Made by a program: the position numbers and the translations under genes. Shown here piece after piece: positions 26,635-35,356 of a stretch of DNA of 64,000 nt. Numbering within the stretch: position 1 is the stretch's first letter; each line of letters begins with the position of its first letter. The stretch comes from JAICXG01 sp036825615 (GTDB taxonomy: Bacteria; Verrucomicrobiota; Verrucomicrobiia; Chthoniobacterales; UBA10450). The notes below the pieces were generated by a model that had not been told where the DNA came from, did not search any database, and saw nothing but the letters and a program-made list of their open reading frames with translations. The stretch is from the NCBI GenBank assembly GCA_036825615.1, contig DAISXY010000013.1, positions 52,119 through 116,118 of the forward strand. Reading direction: 5' to 3'.

Positions 26635-27840
26635 ATGAAACGCAAGATACTGACACTGACCGCCGGTTTGGCTCTCTACGGAGCGCTGCTTTTGCCCGTG
26701 TTCGCTAACCACGAAACCGGGGAGGTGATTGCCCCCGAGTTACTCGTCGCCGGGGATTACAACGAAGACGGGAACTTGGACTTACTCGTAAACTGCGCCG
26801 GCTTTGCGCATGAGGCTGTCCTGATTGGCGATGGCCAGGGCGGTTTTACTCTCGCCGGGCACTTCGCGGCTGACACCCTGCCGAAGGGCTTGCAGGTAGC
26901 CGACATCGACGGCGATGGCCATCTCGACGCCGTCGTGGCTAACAACTGGGGTTACGATGAGACTGTCCTTTTGGGCGACGGCAAAGGCTCATTCCACATT
27001 CTCGCCCCGCCGAGTGAGGTTGATGGCGATGGCGAGCCGGTGCGGATGCTGCTGCGAGACTTCAACAACGACGGCAAACTCGACATCGCCGTCAATGCCC
27101 CGGATGATAACTCCATTCTTCTTTTCTTCGGCGACGGAAAGGGAAATTTCCCCGCTCCTGATTCCGAGATTGAAGATGTGCCGCACCCTTTTGGAATGGA
27201 CAGTGCTGACCTAAACGGGGACGGCAACCTCGATATTGTGAACGTCTCCCCAATCAGAGGAGGCAATAGCGTCATGACCGTTTATATGGGCGACGGCACC
27301 GGTGAATTTACCCTCGGTTACAGTTCGCCCACCAGCGCCTTTCCAACCAGTGTGAAAGCTGGTGATATGAACAACGACGGGAAGCTGGATTTGGTCGTAG
27401 CCGGGGCGCAACCGCTAAATGGGGGGAGCGGTAATTTCATTCAAATCTTCCTGGGTGATGGCACCGGAAACTTTACCCTCAACCAGACCGTTGACATGGG
27501 CCGCGGCAATCTCAAAGGCGATATCGCCTTGGGCGACTATAACGAAGATGGCAAGTTAGACGTGGCATTTCCGAAAACCGGTAACCAGGACGGAAGCGAG
27601 ACGCGGAGCGTGATCGTGTTCATCTTCTTCGGCGATGGCGCCGGCACTGTGGCCCTCGGCCCGACTTTGACCGTCGGCCCCGAGCCTCACACGGTTATCA
27701 CGGCGGACTTCAACAAAGACGGGCATCTCGATCTCGCAGTGACCAACCGAGGTGATGGCACTGTGACATGTCTATTGGGCGACGGGCACGGAAACTTCAC
27801 CACCTCTTCGACGACTTCCGTTCTGTCTCCGTTAGACTAA
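26635..27840 (+). CDS. Secreted VCBS/FG-GAP repeat protein
   Basis: 401 residues with a signal peptide (MKRKILTLTAGLALYGALLLPVFA). Seven VCBS/FG-GAP-like repeats each hold an Asp-rich calcium loop: 'DYNEDGNLDLLVN', 'DIDGDGHLDAVVA', 'DFNNDGKLDIAVN', 'DLNGDGNLDIV', 'DMNNDGKLDLVV', 'DYNEDGKLDVAF', 'DFNKDGHLDLAV', with 'LGDGTGNFTL' linkers. The fold is a seven-bladed propeller of unknown ligand. It follows the other FG-GAP gene with a strong ribosome-binding site, and a 12-bp perfect hairpin lies 140 bp after its stop. Confidence 0.87.
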   Translation: MKRKILTLTAGLALYGALLLPVFANHETGEVIAPELLVAGDYNEDGNLDLLVNCAGFAHEAVLIGDGQGGFTLAGHFAADTLPKGLQVADIDGDGHLDAVVANNWGYDETVLLGDGKGSFHILAPPSEVDGDGEPVRMLLRDFNNDGKLDIAVNAPDDNSILLFFGDGKGNFPAPDSEIEDVPHPFGMDSADLNGDGNLDIVNVSPIRGGNSVMTVYMGDGTGEFTLGYSSPTSAFPTSVKAGDMNNDGKLDLVVAGAQPLNGGSGNFIQIFLGDGTGNFTLNQTVDMGRGNLKGDIALGDYNEDGKLDVAFPKTGNQDGSETRSVIVFIFFGDGAGTVALGPTLTVGPEPHTVITADFNKDGHLDLAVTNRGDGTVTCLLGDGHGNFTTSSTTSVLSPLD

Positions 27841-28740
27841 CTGCGACAAGCGCAAAAACGGCGATGGTGCAGCGGCTCGATCTCAGCGGCTGGCTGTCGT
27901 CCGTGCTGCCGAAATTATCCAAGCTGGTGGTTGCCTGGCGGCTACCAGCAAGGATAAGCGGCTTCTTCGATGTGTGGGCGCCGCCGCAGGTAGCTTTCGG
28001 GACCTGCGGCGGCACTTTCCTGCCTTTGAGTCGAACCGGCGACGCACAGCAGCGTTTCTAAGTCGCGTGCATATTCGTGCTCGACTCTTTAACGAGACCA
28101 AGCACGGCCTCGCTCTTCCCTGAGGCCAACGTCGAGCCCGGCCTCCGTCCTGGGCGTGCGTGTGGGTTTCGTGTCTGGGCGCGGGGCTCATGCGCCAACG
28201 GAGTTTCCCTGGATGTAGTTAACCTGGCGCTTTCGCTAAGTCGGTGTGTCAGGTAACGGAGAAGGGTTAGACGACGCTGCAAGCTTACACTGGCAAATAG
28301 CGGTTCGAGCGGAGCTTCGCAAGGCTTGCTCTTCTCAGATACTCGCTGCACCGGGCGCGAGCGGCGCTTGACTCAAACCTCTTTCGCGCGAATTGGCCCG
28401 AACGGCGCTCCATTCGCTCAAACGGCCGCGCCGCTGCATGTTTGATCTTGATTCGTATCGCCACAATGGTTGGCGAGGTGACTCAACTCTGGAGCTCGGT
28501 GCTATGTCCGCGAACAACTCTGAAGCCTCACCTTGGTGAACGCGTGCGAACGAACTCGCATTAAGTCTCGCTTGGTCTGAGCAGGCGCGCTGAAATAGCT
28601 GCCGTCGATGTGCTGTCCTCCGCGCACTGACCCTGATGCGCAGTGGGAAGCAGAATTATTCTGTTACAGATTCGAGACCGGGTTACGATCACGCGATCGA
28701 ACCGAACCCGGGGCTGGGTGCCAACGAACTGGTCGATGAG
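27841..28740. other. 900-bp stretch without a supported gene
   Basis: Apart from the hairpin at 27980-28013, I find no gene I would defend. Short minus-strand frames (28058-28351, 28335-28517) are open but Arg/Ser-rich, without a signal peptide or ribosome site. Their composition suggests shadow frames or a decayed or RNA-coding segment. It separates two opposed secreted-protein genes. Confidence 0.5.
27980..28013 (+). terminator. GC-rich hairpin, probable terminator of the FG-GAP operon
   Basis: Perfect 12-bp arms GCCGCCGCAGGT and ACCTGCGGCGGC around a 10-nt loop, followed by ACTTTCCTGCCTTTG. It is about 140 bp downstream of the stop at 27840. The T content after the stem is only moderate. 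Confidence 0.5.
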
Positions 28741-31700
28741 TTACTGCAGGTGATAAACCTCGACCAGTCCGCTGCCGGTCGTAGCGCTGGCGCCGCTTTC
28801 AATCGCTGTATACTTCCCGGGCTGGAGAGTTATCAGAATCGCTGACTCGGAGTCGTTCGTCGGCTGCAAGTTGGCAGGAATATCGCCCGACTGCGGATCA
28901 TCGCGCCAGTTATCGTTCGTCGCAATCGAGTCACCGTTCTCATCGAAGAGTTGCAGCGTAGGATCCTGCAATGCGTCGGCCAAGGGCAGCGATGGGCCGA
29001 GGGCACGGAAGACAACGTCCGCCCCCGAATCTCCAAGGATGATCGTCCCAAGAATCATGACGCCATCACCGGTTTGCACCACACCACGCGTGGAGATGTT
29101 CGCCAGTTGAGCCGGCGCGGTCGCATCGACGTCATACACCTCCACCAGGCCGATTCCGGTGGTCATGCCATCAGCAGACTTGAGAATCGCGGTGTAGGCT
29201 CCGGGATCCAGTGTCAGGACGAGCGCCGCCTCTTTCTTTTCAGTCGGCGCGAGGCCGGTGGCGAGGACAGCTAATCTGTTAGTCTCATCGTCCTGCCAAT
29301 TGTCATTTGTGGCGATGATCGCCCCGCTCGAATCATGGACCTCGAGATAGGGATCGGTGAGCCAGTTATCGAAAAACGGGGATAACTCTGGCCCAATGCC
29401 GCGAATCAGGACCTTCTTTGCTACCGTGCCGTTGACGATGAAACCCGCGATCGAAACATCGTCGCCCGTCCCGACCATTATCCGGGTGGAAACGTTGCCT
29501 AACTCTACCGGAGTAGGCACCGGGGTGGGTGTAGGCGTCGGGGTTGGGGTGGGCGTGGGCGTAGGACTCGGGGTCGGTGTCGGCTTGGGCGTAGGTGTGG
29601 GCGTCGGATCAGGTGTGGGTGTCGGAATTGGAGTCGGCGTCGCGGTCGGGCTTGGTGTCGGCGTAGGTGAGACTCCGGTCGCAAGCGTCTCGCCCGTACC
29701 GCTAAAGGCCGGGCTACTTACACCGCCAGTGATGAGAATACTGCCATCATCCAACATCGTGGCGGTGTGATTCTGGCGCGGCTCAGTCATCTGGCCGAAG
29801 AGGGTGAATTGGCTGGTCGCCGGGTCGTAGATCTCGACCGACTGAACCGCTGCTTGAAGACCGCCGAAAGCGCTGTCGCCGACGGTTGCACCACCAATCA
29901 CGAGCACCTTGTCCACGAGGGAGCCCCAGGCCGGGTTGGTTAGCCGAATATCGACATGGCGAAAGCGCTGCACGAGCGAAAACCCGGTATCGCTCATCGT
30001 CTGATCGGAAGGATGGAAAATCTCATTCGCAACTTCGGTCACGATTCCTCCCACGATCACTACGGTGCCATCCGCGAGGAGTGTGTTGCTGTGTTCAGTC
30101 CGGCCGACCGCCATCTCCTGGGCAGTTAAGGTCCAGACCCCGGTAATCGGATCATAAATCTCACACGTCGGTGTACCAGAATCGACCGGCTGACCATTAG
30201 TAAGACTGGCGCCGCCCGAGACAAAGACTGTTCCGTCCAGCAACAAGGTCGCGTCGTGGCGCTTTCGAACCACATTGAGGTCGCCGGTGGCGGAGAAGGT
30301 CTCGGTGACCGGATCAAACAGCTCCGACTTATTAGTGGGCGTGGCGCCATGACGTCCAGCAGCCTCCAGAACCAAACCGTTGTTCAGCAAGGTGGCGGTG
30401 TGGAGAGAACGGCCGGTAATCATATCTTGAACCCGGCGGAAGGTTCCCAGCGAAACGTCGTAGATGTCGGCCCGCACCGTGTCGCCTTCCGGGCTTTTGC
30501 CACCCGCGACCAGGACTCGGTTGCCATCAGGAAGCAAAGTCGCCGTCTGACTCTTTCGCTCGAGCGACATATCGCCAGAGGGCGTAAAGGTATCTGTTAG
30601 TGGATCAAAGATCTCAGATGACTTGAGAAAAATGGCATCCTGACTGCCACCAGTTAGCAGCACTTGGCCGCCCGGCAGAAGGGTAGCTGTGTGTTGATTT
30701 CGGCCAACGGTCAGGTCCGATATCTTGGTGAATTGCTGCGTCGCCGGATCAAGAATTTCTGCCGACTTCAAGGTCACACTCCCGGTCAGCCCGCCCGCGA
30801 CAAACACAGTTGCGTCCGGAAGAAGGTTGGCGCTCGGTCCACTGCGGTTTTCATTCATCACCACGCTTGCCAGACTCCACCGTCCCGTAGTCGGGTCCCA
30901 GATTTCATTGTCGAAAAGGAACCCGCTTTCCAAAGTCGTGCCGCCGACCACGAGCACCGATCCGTTCGGCAGGAGAACATTCCGGTGATTGGAGCGGTGT
31001 TCGATCATGTGCCCGGCAGATGCAAAAGTCTTGGTCACCGGGTCATAAAGGTCGGCTTCGTCTTGCGGGCTTGTGCCGGTGAAACCGCCGGTAACGAGAA
31101 CCTTCCCTGCGTGCGCCGGGTCAATCAGCAGCGTGGTGTCGTGATTCGCCCGCGGGATACGCATCAAGTTCGCCTTATCCATCAGATGCTCGAAAGTCCC
31201 GGTCACGGGATGGTAAATATCGGAGGTGGCGCTGGATTGGCTGCCCACATACCCGCCGGTAATTAGGATGTCTCCATCCTTGTTCAAGAGAACCGCCGAA
31301 TGACTCGAGCGATTCTGGAAAAGCGGATCGTCAACTCCCAGTGGAGTAAAGGTTTCTCCGTTTGGATCAAATAGATCGGCGTTCTTTCCCCCAAAGATCA
31401 GGGCTCTGCCGGTGCCGTCGCCTAACAAGGTCGCGGTATGTTTGGTTCGACTGATGGACATTTGATGCGCAGTGAGGCGAAAAGTGCCGGTCGCCGGATC
31501 ATAAATCTCGGCGGACTGGAAGTGCTGACCGGAGAGGAGCTCGCCGCCGGTGATCAGCACGCGCCCAGTGCCATCATCGAGCAGGGTCGCGGTGTGGTTC
31601 TCACGCGCCTGCGTCATCGAGCCGGTTGGCGTGATCGTCTGCGTCCGGTAATCGTAAATCAGCGCGTCGCTCAGGTCGCTCTCCGTGTTCAGACCGCCAG

Positions 31701-31845
31701 TGATCAGCAGCCGCCCATCGCTCAGCAGTGTTCCGGCATGTCCGGCGCGTTCGGGTGAAAGCGGGACGGAAGGATTGGTAGCGAAGGCATCAAATCCGAA
31801 GCTCGTGAGGACGAGAGACAAAACGCCAGCGATGGTGGTTTTCAT
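28741..31845 (-). CDS. Large secreted kelch-repeat protein with Thr-Pro linker and C-terminal tandem repeats
   Basis: 1034 residues from the ATG at 31845 (signal peptide MKTTIAGVLSLVLTSFGFDAFA). Residues ~25-725 are a long run of kelch-type units with 'H(T/S)ATLL.DG.VLITGG' and 'EIYDP.T..F' strings, roughly thirteen and so probably two propellers. A ~50-residue Thr-Pro linker follows (GTG/GGC repeats on the other strand at ~29517-29672). The last ~255 residues are two copies of the unit also seen on the PQQ fusion protein: 'NVSTRIMVGTGDDVSIAGFI', 'NISTRGVVQTGDGVMILGTI', 'RALGPSL', 'ATNDNW'. The sharing suggests a common surface-attachment or export module; this is inference. Confidence 0.87.
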   Translation of the reverse strand: MKTTIAGVLSLVLTSFGFDAFATNPSVPLSPERAGHAGTLLSDGRLLITGGLNTESDLSDALIYDYRTQTITPTGSMTQARENHTATLLDDGTGRVLITGGELLSGQHFQSAEIYDPATGTFRLTAHQMSISRTKHTATLLGDGTGRALIFGGKNADLFDPNGETFTPLGVDDPLFQNRSSHSAVLLNKDGDILITGGYVGSQSSATSDIYHPVTGTFEHLMDKANLMRIPRANHDTTLLIDPAHAGKVLVTGGFTGTSPQDEADLYDPVTKTFASAGHMIEHRSNHRNVLLPNGSVLVVGGTTLESGFLFDNEIWDPTTGRWSLASVVMNENRSGPSANLLPDATVFVAGGLTGSVTLKSAEILDPATQQFTKISDLTVGRNQHTATLLPGGQVLLTGGSQDAIFLKSSEIFDPLTDTFTPSGDMSLERKSQTATLLPDGNRVLVAGGKSPEGDTVRADIYDVSLGTFRRVQDMITGRSLHTATLLNNGLVLEAAGRHGATPTNKSELFDPVTETFSATGDLNVVRKRHDATLLLDGTVFVSGGASLTNGQPVDSGTPTCEIYDPITGVWTLTAQEMAVGRTEHSNTLLADGTVVIVGGIVTEVANEIFHPSDQTMSDTGFSLVQRFRHVDIRLTNPAWGSLVDKVLVIGGATVGDSAFGGLQAAVQSVEIYDPATSQFTLFGQMTEPRQNHTATMLDDGSILITGGVSSPAFSGTGETLATGVSPTPTPSPTATPTPIPTPTPDPTPTPTPKPTPTPSPTPTPTPTPTPTPTPVPTPVELGNVSTRIMVGTGDDVSIAGFIVNGTVAKKVLIRGIGPELSPFFDNWLTDPYLEVHDSSGAIIATNDNWQDDETNRLAVLATGLAPTEKKEAALVLTLDPGAYTAILKSADGMTTGIGLVEVYDVDATAPAQLANISTRGVVQTGDGVMILGTIILGDSGADVVFRALGPSLPLADALQDPTLQLFDENGDSIATNDNWRDDPQSGDIPANLQPTNDSESAILITLQPGKYTAIESGASATTGSGLVEVYHLQ

Positions 31846-32021
31846 GTTTAGTAGCGACTTGCGATGGGCTGGGAACCGGCCTGCCCTGATTTGCGCTCGG
31901 GATTGTAGCATTGAGAGTGGGATTTCGTCCAGTGTCCGCGGAAAAATTCTGAGCCGCCGTTACAAGCTCTGCCGCTCCCGGTCCGGCTTGCTCAAGCCCG
32001 CGCTCCTCCTAGGTTAGTTCC

Positions 32022-34616
32022 GTGCGCATCGACAAGTTCACGCAGAAAATGCAGGAGGCGGTGCAAGCCTCGCAAAGCCTGGCCGCTGAGTTCAACCAAC
32101 AGGAGATCACAAACGAGCATTTTCTCCTCGCGCTCCTCGACCAGCCGGACGGAATCACCACCCCGTTACTCGAGAAAATGGGTGTCTCGCCCGAAGCGCT
32201 GCGCGACCGGCTCCGCACCGCGATCCAGACTGTGCCCCGCGTCACCGGCACCGGCGTCGAGCAACGGCTCGGGAGCGATCTCCGCAGCGTGCTCGATGGC
32301 GCGGAAAAGGAGATGGCAAAGCTCAAGGATGAGTTCGTCAGCGCCGAGCATTACCTCCTCGCCCTAACGAGCTCGAAAACGCCGGCTGCACGCGCCCTGC
32401 ACGACCTCGGCGTCACCCGTGACAAGCTGATGCAGGCCTTGCAGCAGGTGCGCGGTTCGCAGCGGGTCACGGACCAGAATCCCGAAGGAAAATATCAGAC
32501 CCTGGAGAAATATGGTCGCGACCTGACGCAGCTTGCTCGTCGCGGCAAGATCGATCCGGTGATCGGCCGCGATAACGAAATCCGCCGCGTCATGCAGGTG
32601 CTCTCGCGCCGGACAAAAAACAACCCGGTGTTGATCGGAGAACCGGGCGTGGGCAAGACCGCGATCGTCGAAGGACTGGCGCGCCGAATTGTTTCGGGAG
32701 ATGTGCCCGAGTCGCTCAAGAACAAGCGACTCATCGCAATGGATATTGGCGCGATGGTCGCGGGAGCGAAGTTTCGCGGCGAATTTGAGGACCGGCTCAA
32801 GGCCTTCCTTAAAGAAGTCACCGACTCGGAAGGCGAGATCATTCTTTTCATCGACGAGCTGCACACGATCGTCGGCGCGGGCGCGGCCGAGGGCTCGGTC
32901 GACGCTTCCAACCTGCTCAAGCCGCAACTGGCGCGCGGCGAGTTGCGCACGATTGGCGCGACGACCCTTAACGAGTATCGCAAATACATCGAGAAAGACG
33001 CCGCGCTCGAACGCCGCTTCCAGCCGGTAATGGTCGATGAACCGAGCGTCGAGGACACGATCGCGATCCTGCGCGGACTGAAGGAGCGCTACGAAGTGCA
33101 CCACGGCGTCCGCATCCGCGACTCGGCCCTGGTCGCTGCCGCTGTTCTTTCGCACCGCTACATCAGCGACCGCTTTCTTCCCGATAAAGCGGTCGACCTC
33201 GTGGATGAGGCAGCCTCGCGCTTGAAGATCGAACTCGACTCGATGCCGACCGAGATTGACGTGATCGAGCGCGAAATCATGCAGCTCGAGATGGAGCGCC
33301 AGGCGTTGCGGAAAGAAAAAGACCCGGCGAGCAAAGAGCGCCTCGCGAAGCTGGAGAAGGAATTAGCCGAGCTGAAGGAAAAATCTTCCGCCATGAAAGC
33401 CGAATGGCAGAAGGAGAAGGCCGAGATTGATGCGCAGGCGAAAGTAAAAGAACAACTCGACGCGCTTCGCACCGAATTGGAGCGCGCCCAGCGCCGCGGC
33501 GATCTGACGAAAGCGAGCGAGATTCAATACGGCCGGATTCCCGAATTAGAGAAACAACTGCGCGTCATTCAGGCCAAGGAAGCGAGTGACAAAAAACCGC
33601 GGCTCCTGCGCGAAGAAGTCACCGAAGAAGATATTGCGGAGGTCGTCTCGAGCTGGACCGGCATCCCGGTTTCGCGCCTCCAGGAAGGCGAACGCGAGAA
33701 GCTCGTCAGGCTGGAAGAGCATTTGCATCAGCGCGTGGTTGACCAGGAAGAAGCGATCCGCGCGGTCGCAAATGCCGTCCGCCGCGCCCGCGCTGGCTTG
33801 CAGGATGAAAATCGCCCGATCGGTTCCTTCATTTTCCTCGGGCCCACCGGCGTCGGGAAAACCGAACTCTCGCGCGCGCTCGCCGAATTTTTATTCGACG
33901 ACGAGCGCAACATGATTCGCATCGACATGAGCGAATACATGGAGAAACACACTGTCGCGCGTTTGATCGGAGCGCCTCCCGGCTATGTCGGCTACGAGGA
34001 AGGCGGGCAGTTGAGCGAGGCCGTCCGGCGCAAGCCTTACTCGGTCGTGCTTTTCGACGAAATCGAAAAGGCGCACCCGGAAGTTTTCAATGTCCTGCTC
34101 CAAGTCCTGGATGACGGGCGCATCACTGATGGCCAGGGCCGAACGGTCGATTTTACGAACACGGTCATCATCATGACCTCGAACATCGGCTCGCAGTACA
34201 TCACCGAGGAATCGTCGAGCGAAGGCCGCTCCCGGCTCGTCATGGACGCGCTGCGCCAGCATTTCCGTCCGGAGTTTTTGAATCGGGTGGACCAGATCAT
34301 CATCTTCGATCGCTTGAGCGAAGATGACCTGAAGAAGATCGTCGAGATTCAACTCCGTCGCCTAACGAAACGGCTCGAGGCGCAAAAGATCACGCTCGAG
34401 TTGAGCGAGTCGGCGAAGGAACTGATCGCCCGCGAAGGATATGACCCGGTCTACGGCGCGCGGCCATTGAAACGCGCTATCCAAAAGGAAATTCTCGATC
34501 CCCTCAGTCTCCAGATTCTGGAAGGCAAATTCCGCGAGGGCCAGGTCATTCGCGCCGATGCGCGGGATGGTAAGCTGGATTTCGAAAGCGGAACCCCGTC
34601 AGGCGAGGGAAGCTGA
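32022..34616 (+). CDS. clpB: ClpB disaggregase (Hsp100 AAA+ chaperone)
   Basis: 864 residues from a GTG start, the normal length for ClpB. Domains in order: double Clp-N repeat (1-~145), AAA-1 with Walker A 'GEPGVGKT' (K212) and Walker B 'ILFIDELHT', the coiled-coil middle domain (~400-525, with long Glu/Lys heptads) that only ClpB has, and AAA-2 with Walker A 'GPTGVGKT' (K613) and Walker B 'VVLFDEIEKAH'. The C-terminal D2-small domain has 'GARPLKRAIQ'. It rescues aggregated proteins together with DnaK. The 176-bp divergent region upstream shows no CIRCE element that I can find. No DnaK/GrpE genes are in the window. Confidence 0.97.
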   Translation: MRIDKFTQKMQEAVQASQSLAAEFNQQEITNEHFLLALLDQPDGITTPLLEKMGVSPEALRDRLRTAIQTVPRVTGTGVEQRLGSDLRSVLDGAEKEMAKLKDEFVSAEHYLLALTSSKTPAARALHDLGVTRDKLMQALQQVRGSQRVTDQNPEGKYQTLEKYGRDLTQLARRGKIDPVIGRDNEIRRVMQVLSRRTKNNPVLIGEPGVGKTAIVEGLARRIVSGDVPESLKNKRLIAMDIGAMVAGAKFRGEFEDRLKAFLKEVTDSEGEIILFIDELHTIVGAGAAEGSVDASNLLKPQLARGELRTIGATTLNEYRKYIEKDAALERRFQPVMVDEPSVEDTIAILRGLKERYEVHHGVRIRDSALVAAAVLSHRYISDRFLPDKAVDLVDEAASRLKIELDSMPTEIDVIEREIMQLEMERQALRKEKDPASKERLAKLEKELAELKEKSSAMKAEWQKEKAEIDAQAKVKEQLDALRTELERAQRRGDLTKASEIQYGRIPELEKQLRVIQAKEASDKKPRLLREEVTEEDIAEVVSSWTGIPVSRLQEGEREKLVRLEEHLHQRVVDQEEAIRAVANAVRRARAGLQDENRPIGSFIFLGPTGVGKTELSRALAEFLFDDERNMIRIDMSEYMEKHTVARLIGAPPGYVGYEEGGQLSEAVRRKPYSVVLFDEIEKAHPEVFNVLLQVLDDGRITDGQGRTVDFTNTVIIMTSNIGSQYITEESSSEGRSRLVMDALRQHFRPEFLNRVDQIIIFDRLSEDDLKKIVEIQLRRLTKRLEAQKITLELSESAKELIAREGYDPVYGARPLKRAIQKEILDPLSLQILEGKFREGQVIRADARDGKLDFESGTPSGEGS

Positions 34617-34633
34617 TCCTGATCCCACTTGAG

Positions 34634-34697
34634 CGGCCCGAGGGCGGACCGGCTCCAATTTCAGACGCCGCGTTGAAGACGGCCCGCCCTCGGGCCG
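34634..34697. repeat. Dispersed GC-rich hairpin elements, copies 2 and 3 (inverted pair)
   Basis: CGGCCCGAGGGCGGACCGGCTCCAAT-type sequence (34634-34659) is the reverse complement of 14601-14626 with one mismatch. An opposed core follows at 34681-34697 (GGCCCGCCCTCGGGCCG). Together they form a large stem-loop 18 bp after the clpB stop, so they may also terminate clpB. Confidence 0.6.
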
Positions 34698-34792
34698 GTC
34701 CCGGCCCCGGCCGTTTCCCTCTGCGCCGAAGGTAAAAAATTTCTGATTTTCCGCTTGGACAGTTTCGACCGCGCTCCCTACAATCCGCCGCC

Positions 34793-35356
34793 GTGAAAAC
34801 TTGGGGAGAGAAATGCCGGCGCCAAGCCGAGGCCGGCGGAATTGGAGAAGCGTTACCGGTAATCATCATTGGACTTGCGATCGTGGGCGGGTGCATCTGG
34901 CTCGCCTTCAACTACGCCAGTTCCACTGACACTGAGGCGAAAAAGTACGCCGAGGAAGTCGTGCAGAAACTGGCCGTGCAGCATGACGCCAACTTCCTCG
35001 CGCGCAGTTTGAGCGAGAAGGGGAAAATGGATGTCGGCATCATCCGTCAGCAGGAGACGATGGAGAACTTCAGGCGAATGGGTGTTCCGCGCGGGCCGTT
35101 GAAGACGACCGGCAAGATCATCTATCAATCGAAGGAGGGTCCGAAGGAGCCGATCGGTCGTTTTCAAACCGAGCTGCGGTATGCGTCTGCCAAAGGGCGT
35201 TTTTTCCTCGAGGTCGCACGCCGGCATGCGCGCTGGGAAATCGATGGGCTCTACGTGCAGTGGGAGTTTCCGCAAAGCCCCACTCCGTCCCCAACCGCAA
35301 TCGCCAGTCCTACGCCGACCGAAACGCCGGGCCCGACAATCGCGCCGCAACCCTAG
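34793..35356 (+). CDS. Membrane-anchored protein of unknown function
   Basis: 187 residues from a GTG start. One TM helix near the N-terminus (EALPVIIIGLAIVGGCIWLA, ~19-38) is preceded by a basic segment, giving a probable N-in signal anchor. A ~120-residue outer domain follows, with 'AVQHDANFLARSLSEKG' and 'KGRFFLEVARRHARWEIDGL', then a Pro/Thr/Ser-rich tail. The middle resembles small DUF4019/DUF4440-like periplasmic domains only loosely. Its TAG overlaps the convergent dnaE TAG in a shared CTAG (35353-35356). Confidence 0.6.
   Translation: MKTWGEKCRRQAEAGGIGEALPVIIIGLAIVGGCIWLAFNYASSTDTEAKKYAEEVVQKLAVQHDANFLARSLSEKGKMDVGIIRQQETMENFRRMGVPRGPLKTTGKIIYQSKEGPKEPIGRFQTELRYASAKGRFFLEVARRHARWEIDGLYVQWEFPQSPTPSPTAIASPTPTETPGPTIAPQP

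Noticed and set aside
28665..28695. Another GTTAC pair near 28.7 kb
   Set aside because: The two GTTAC words are 19 bp apart, not 11, and not in a suitable promoter position.
29357..29770. A Gly-Val repeat protein on the plus strand
   Set aside because: The Gly-Val run is the complement of the Thr-Pro linker of the kelch protein on the other strand.
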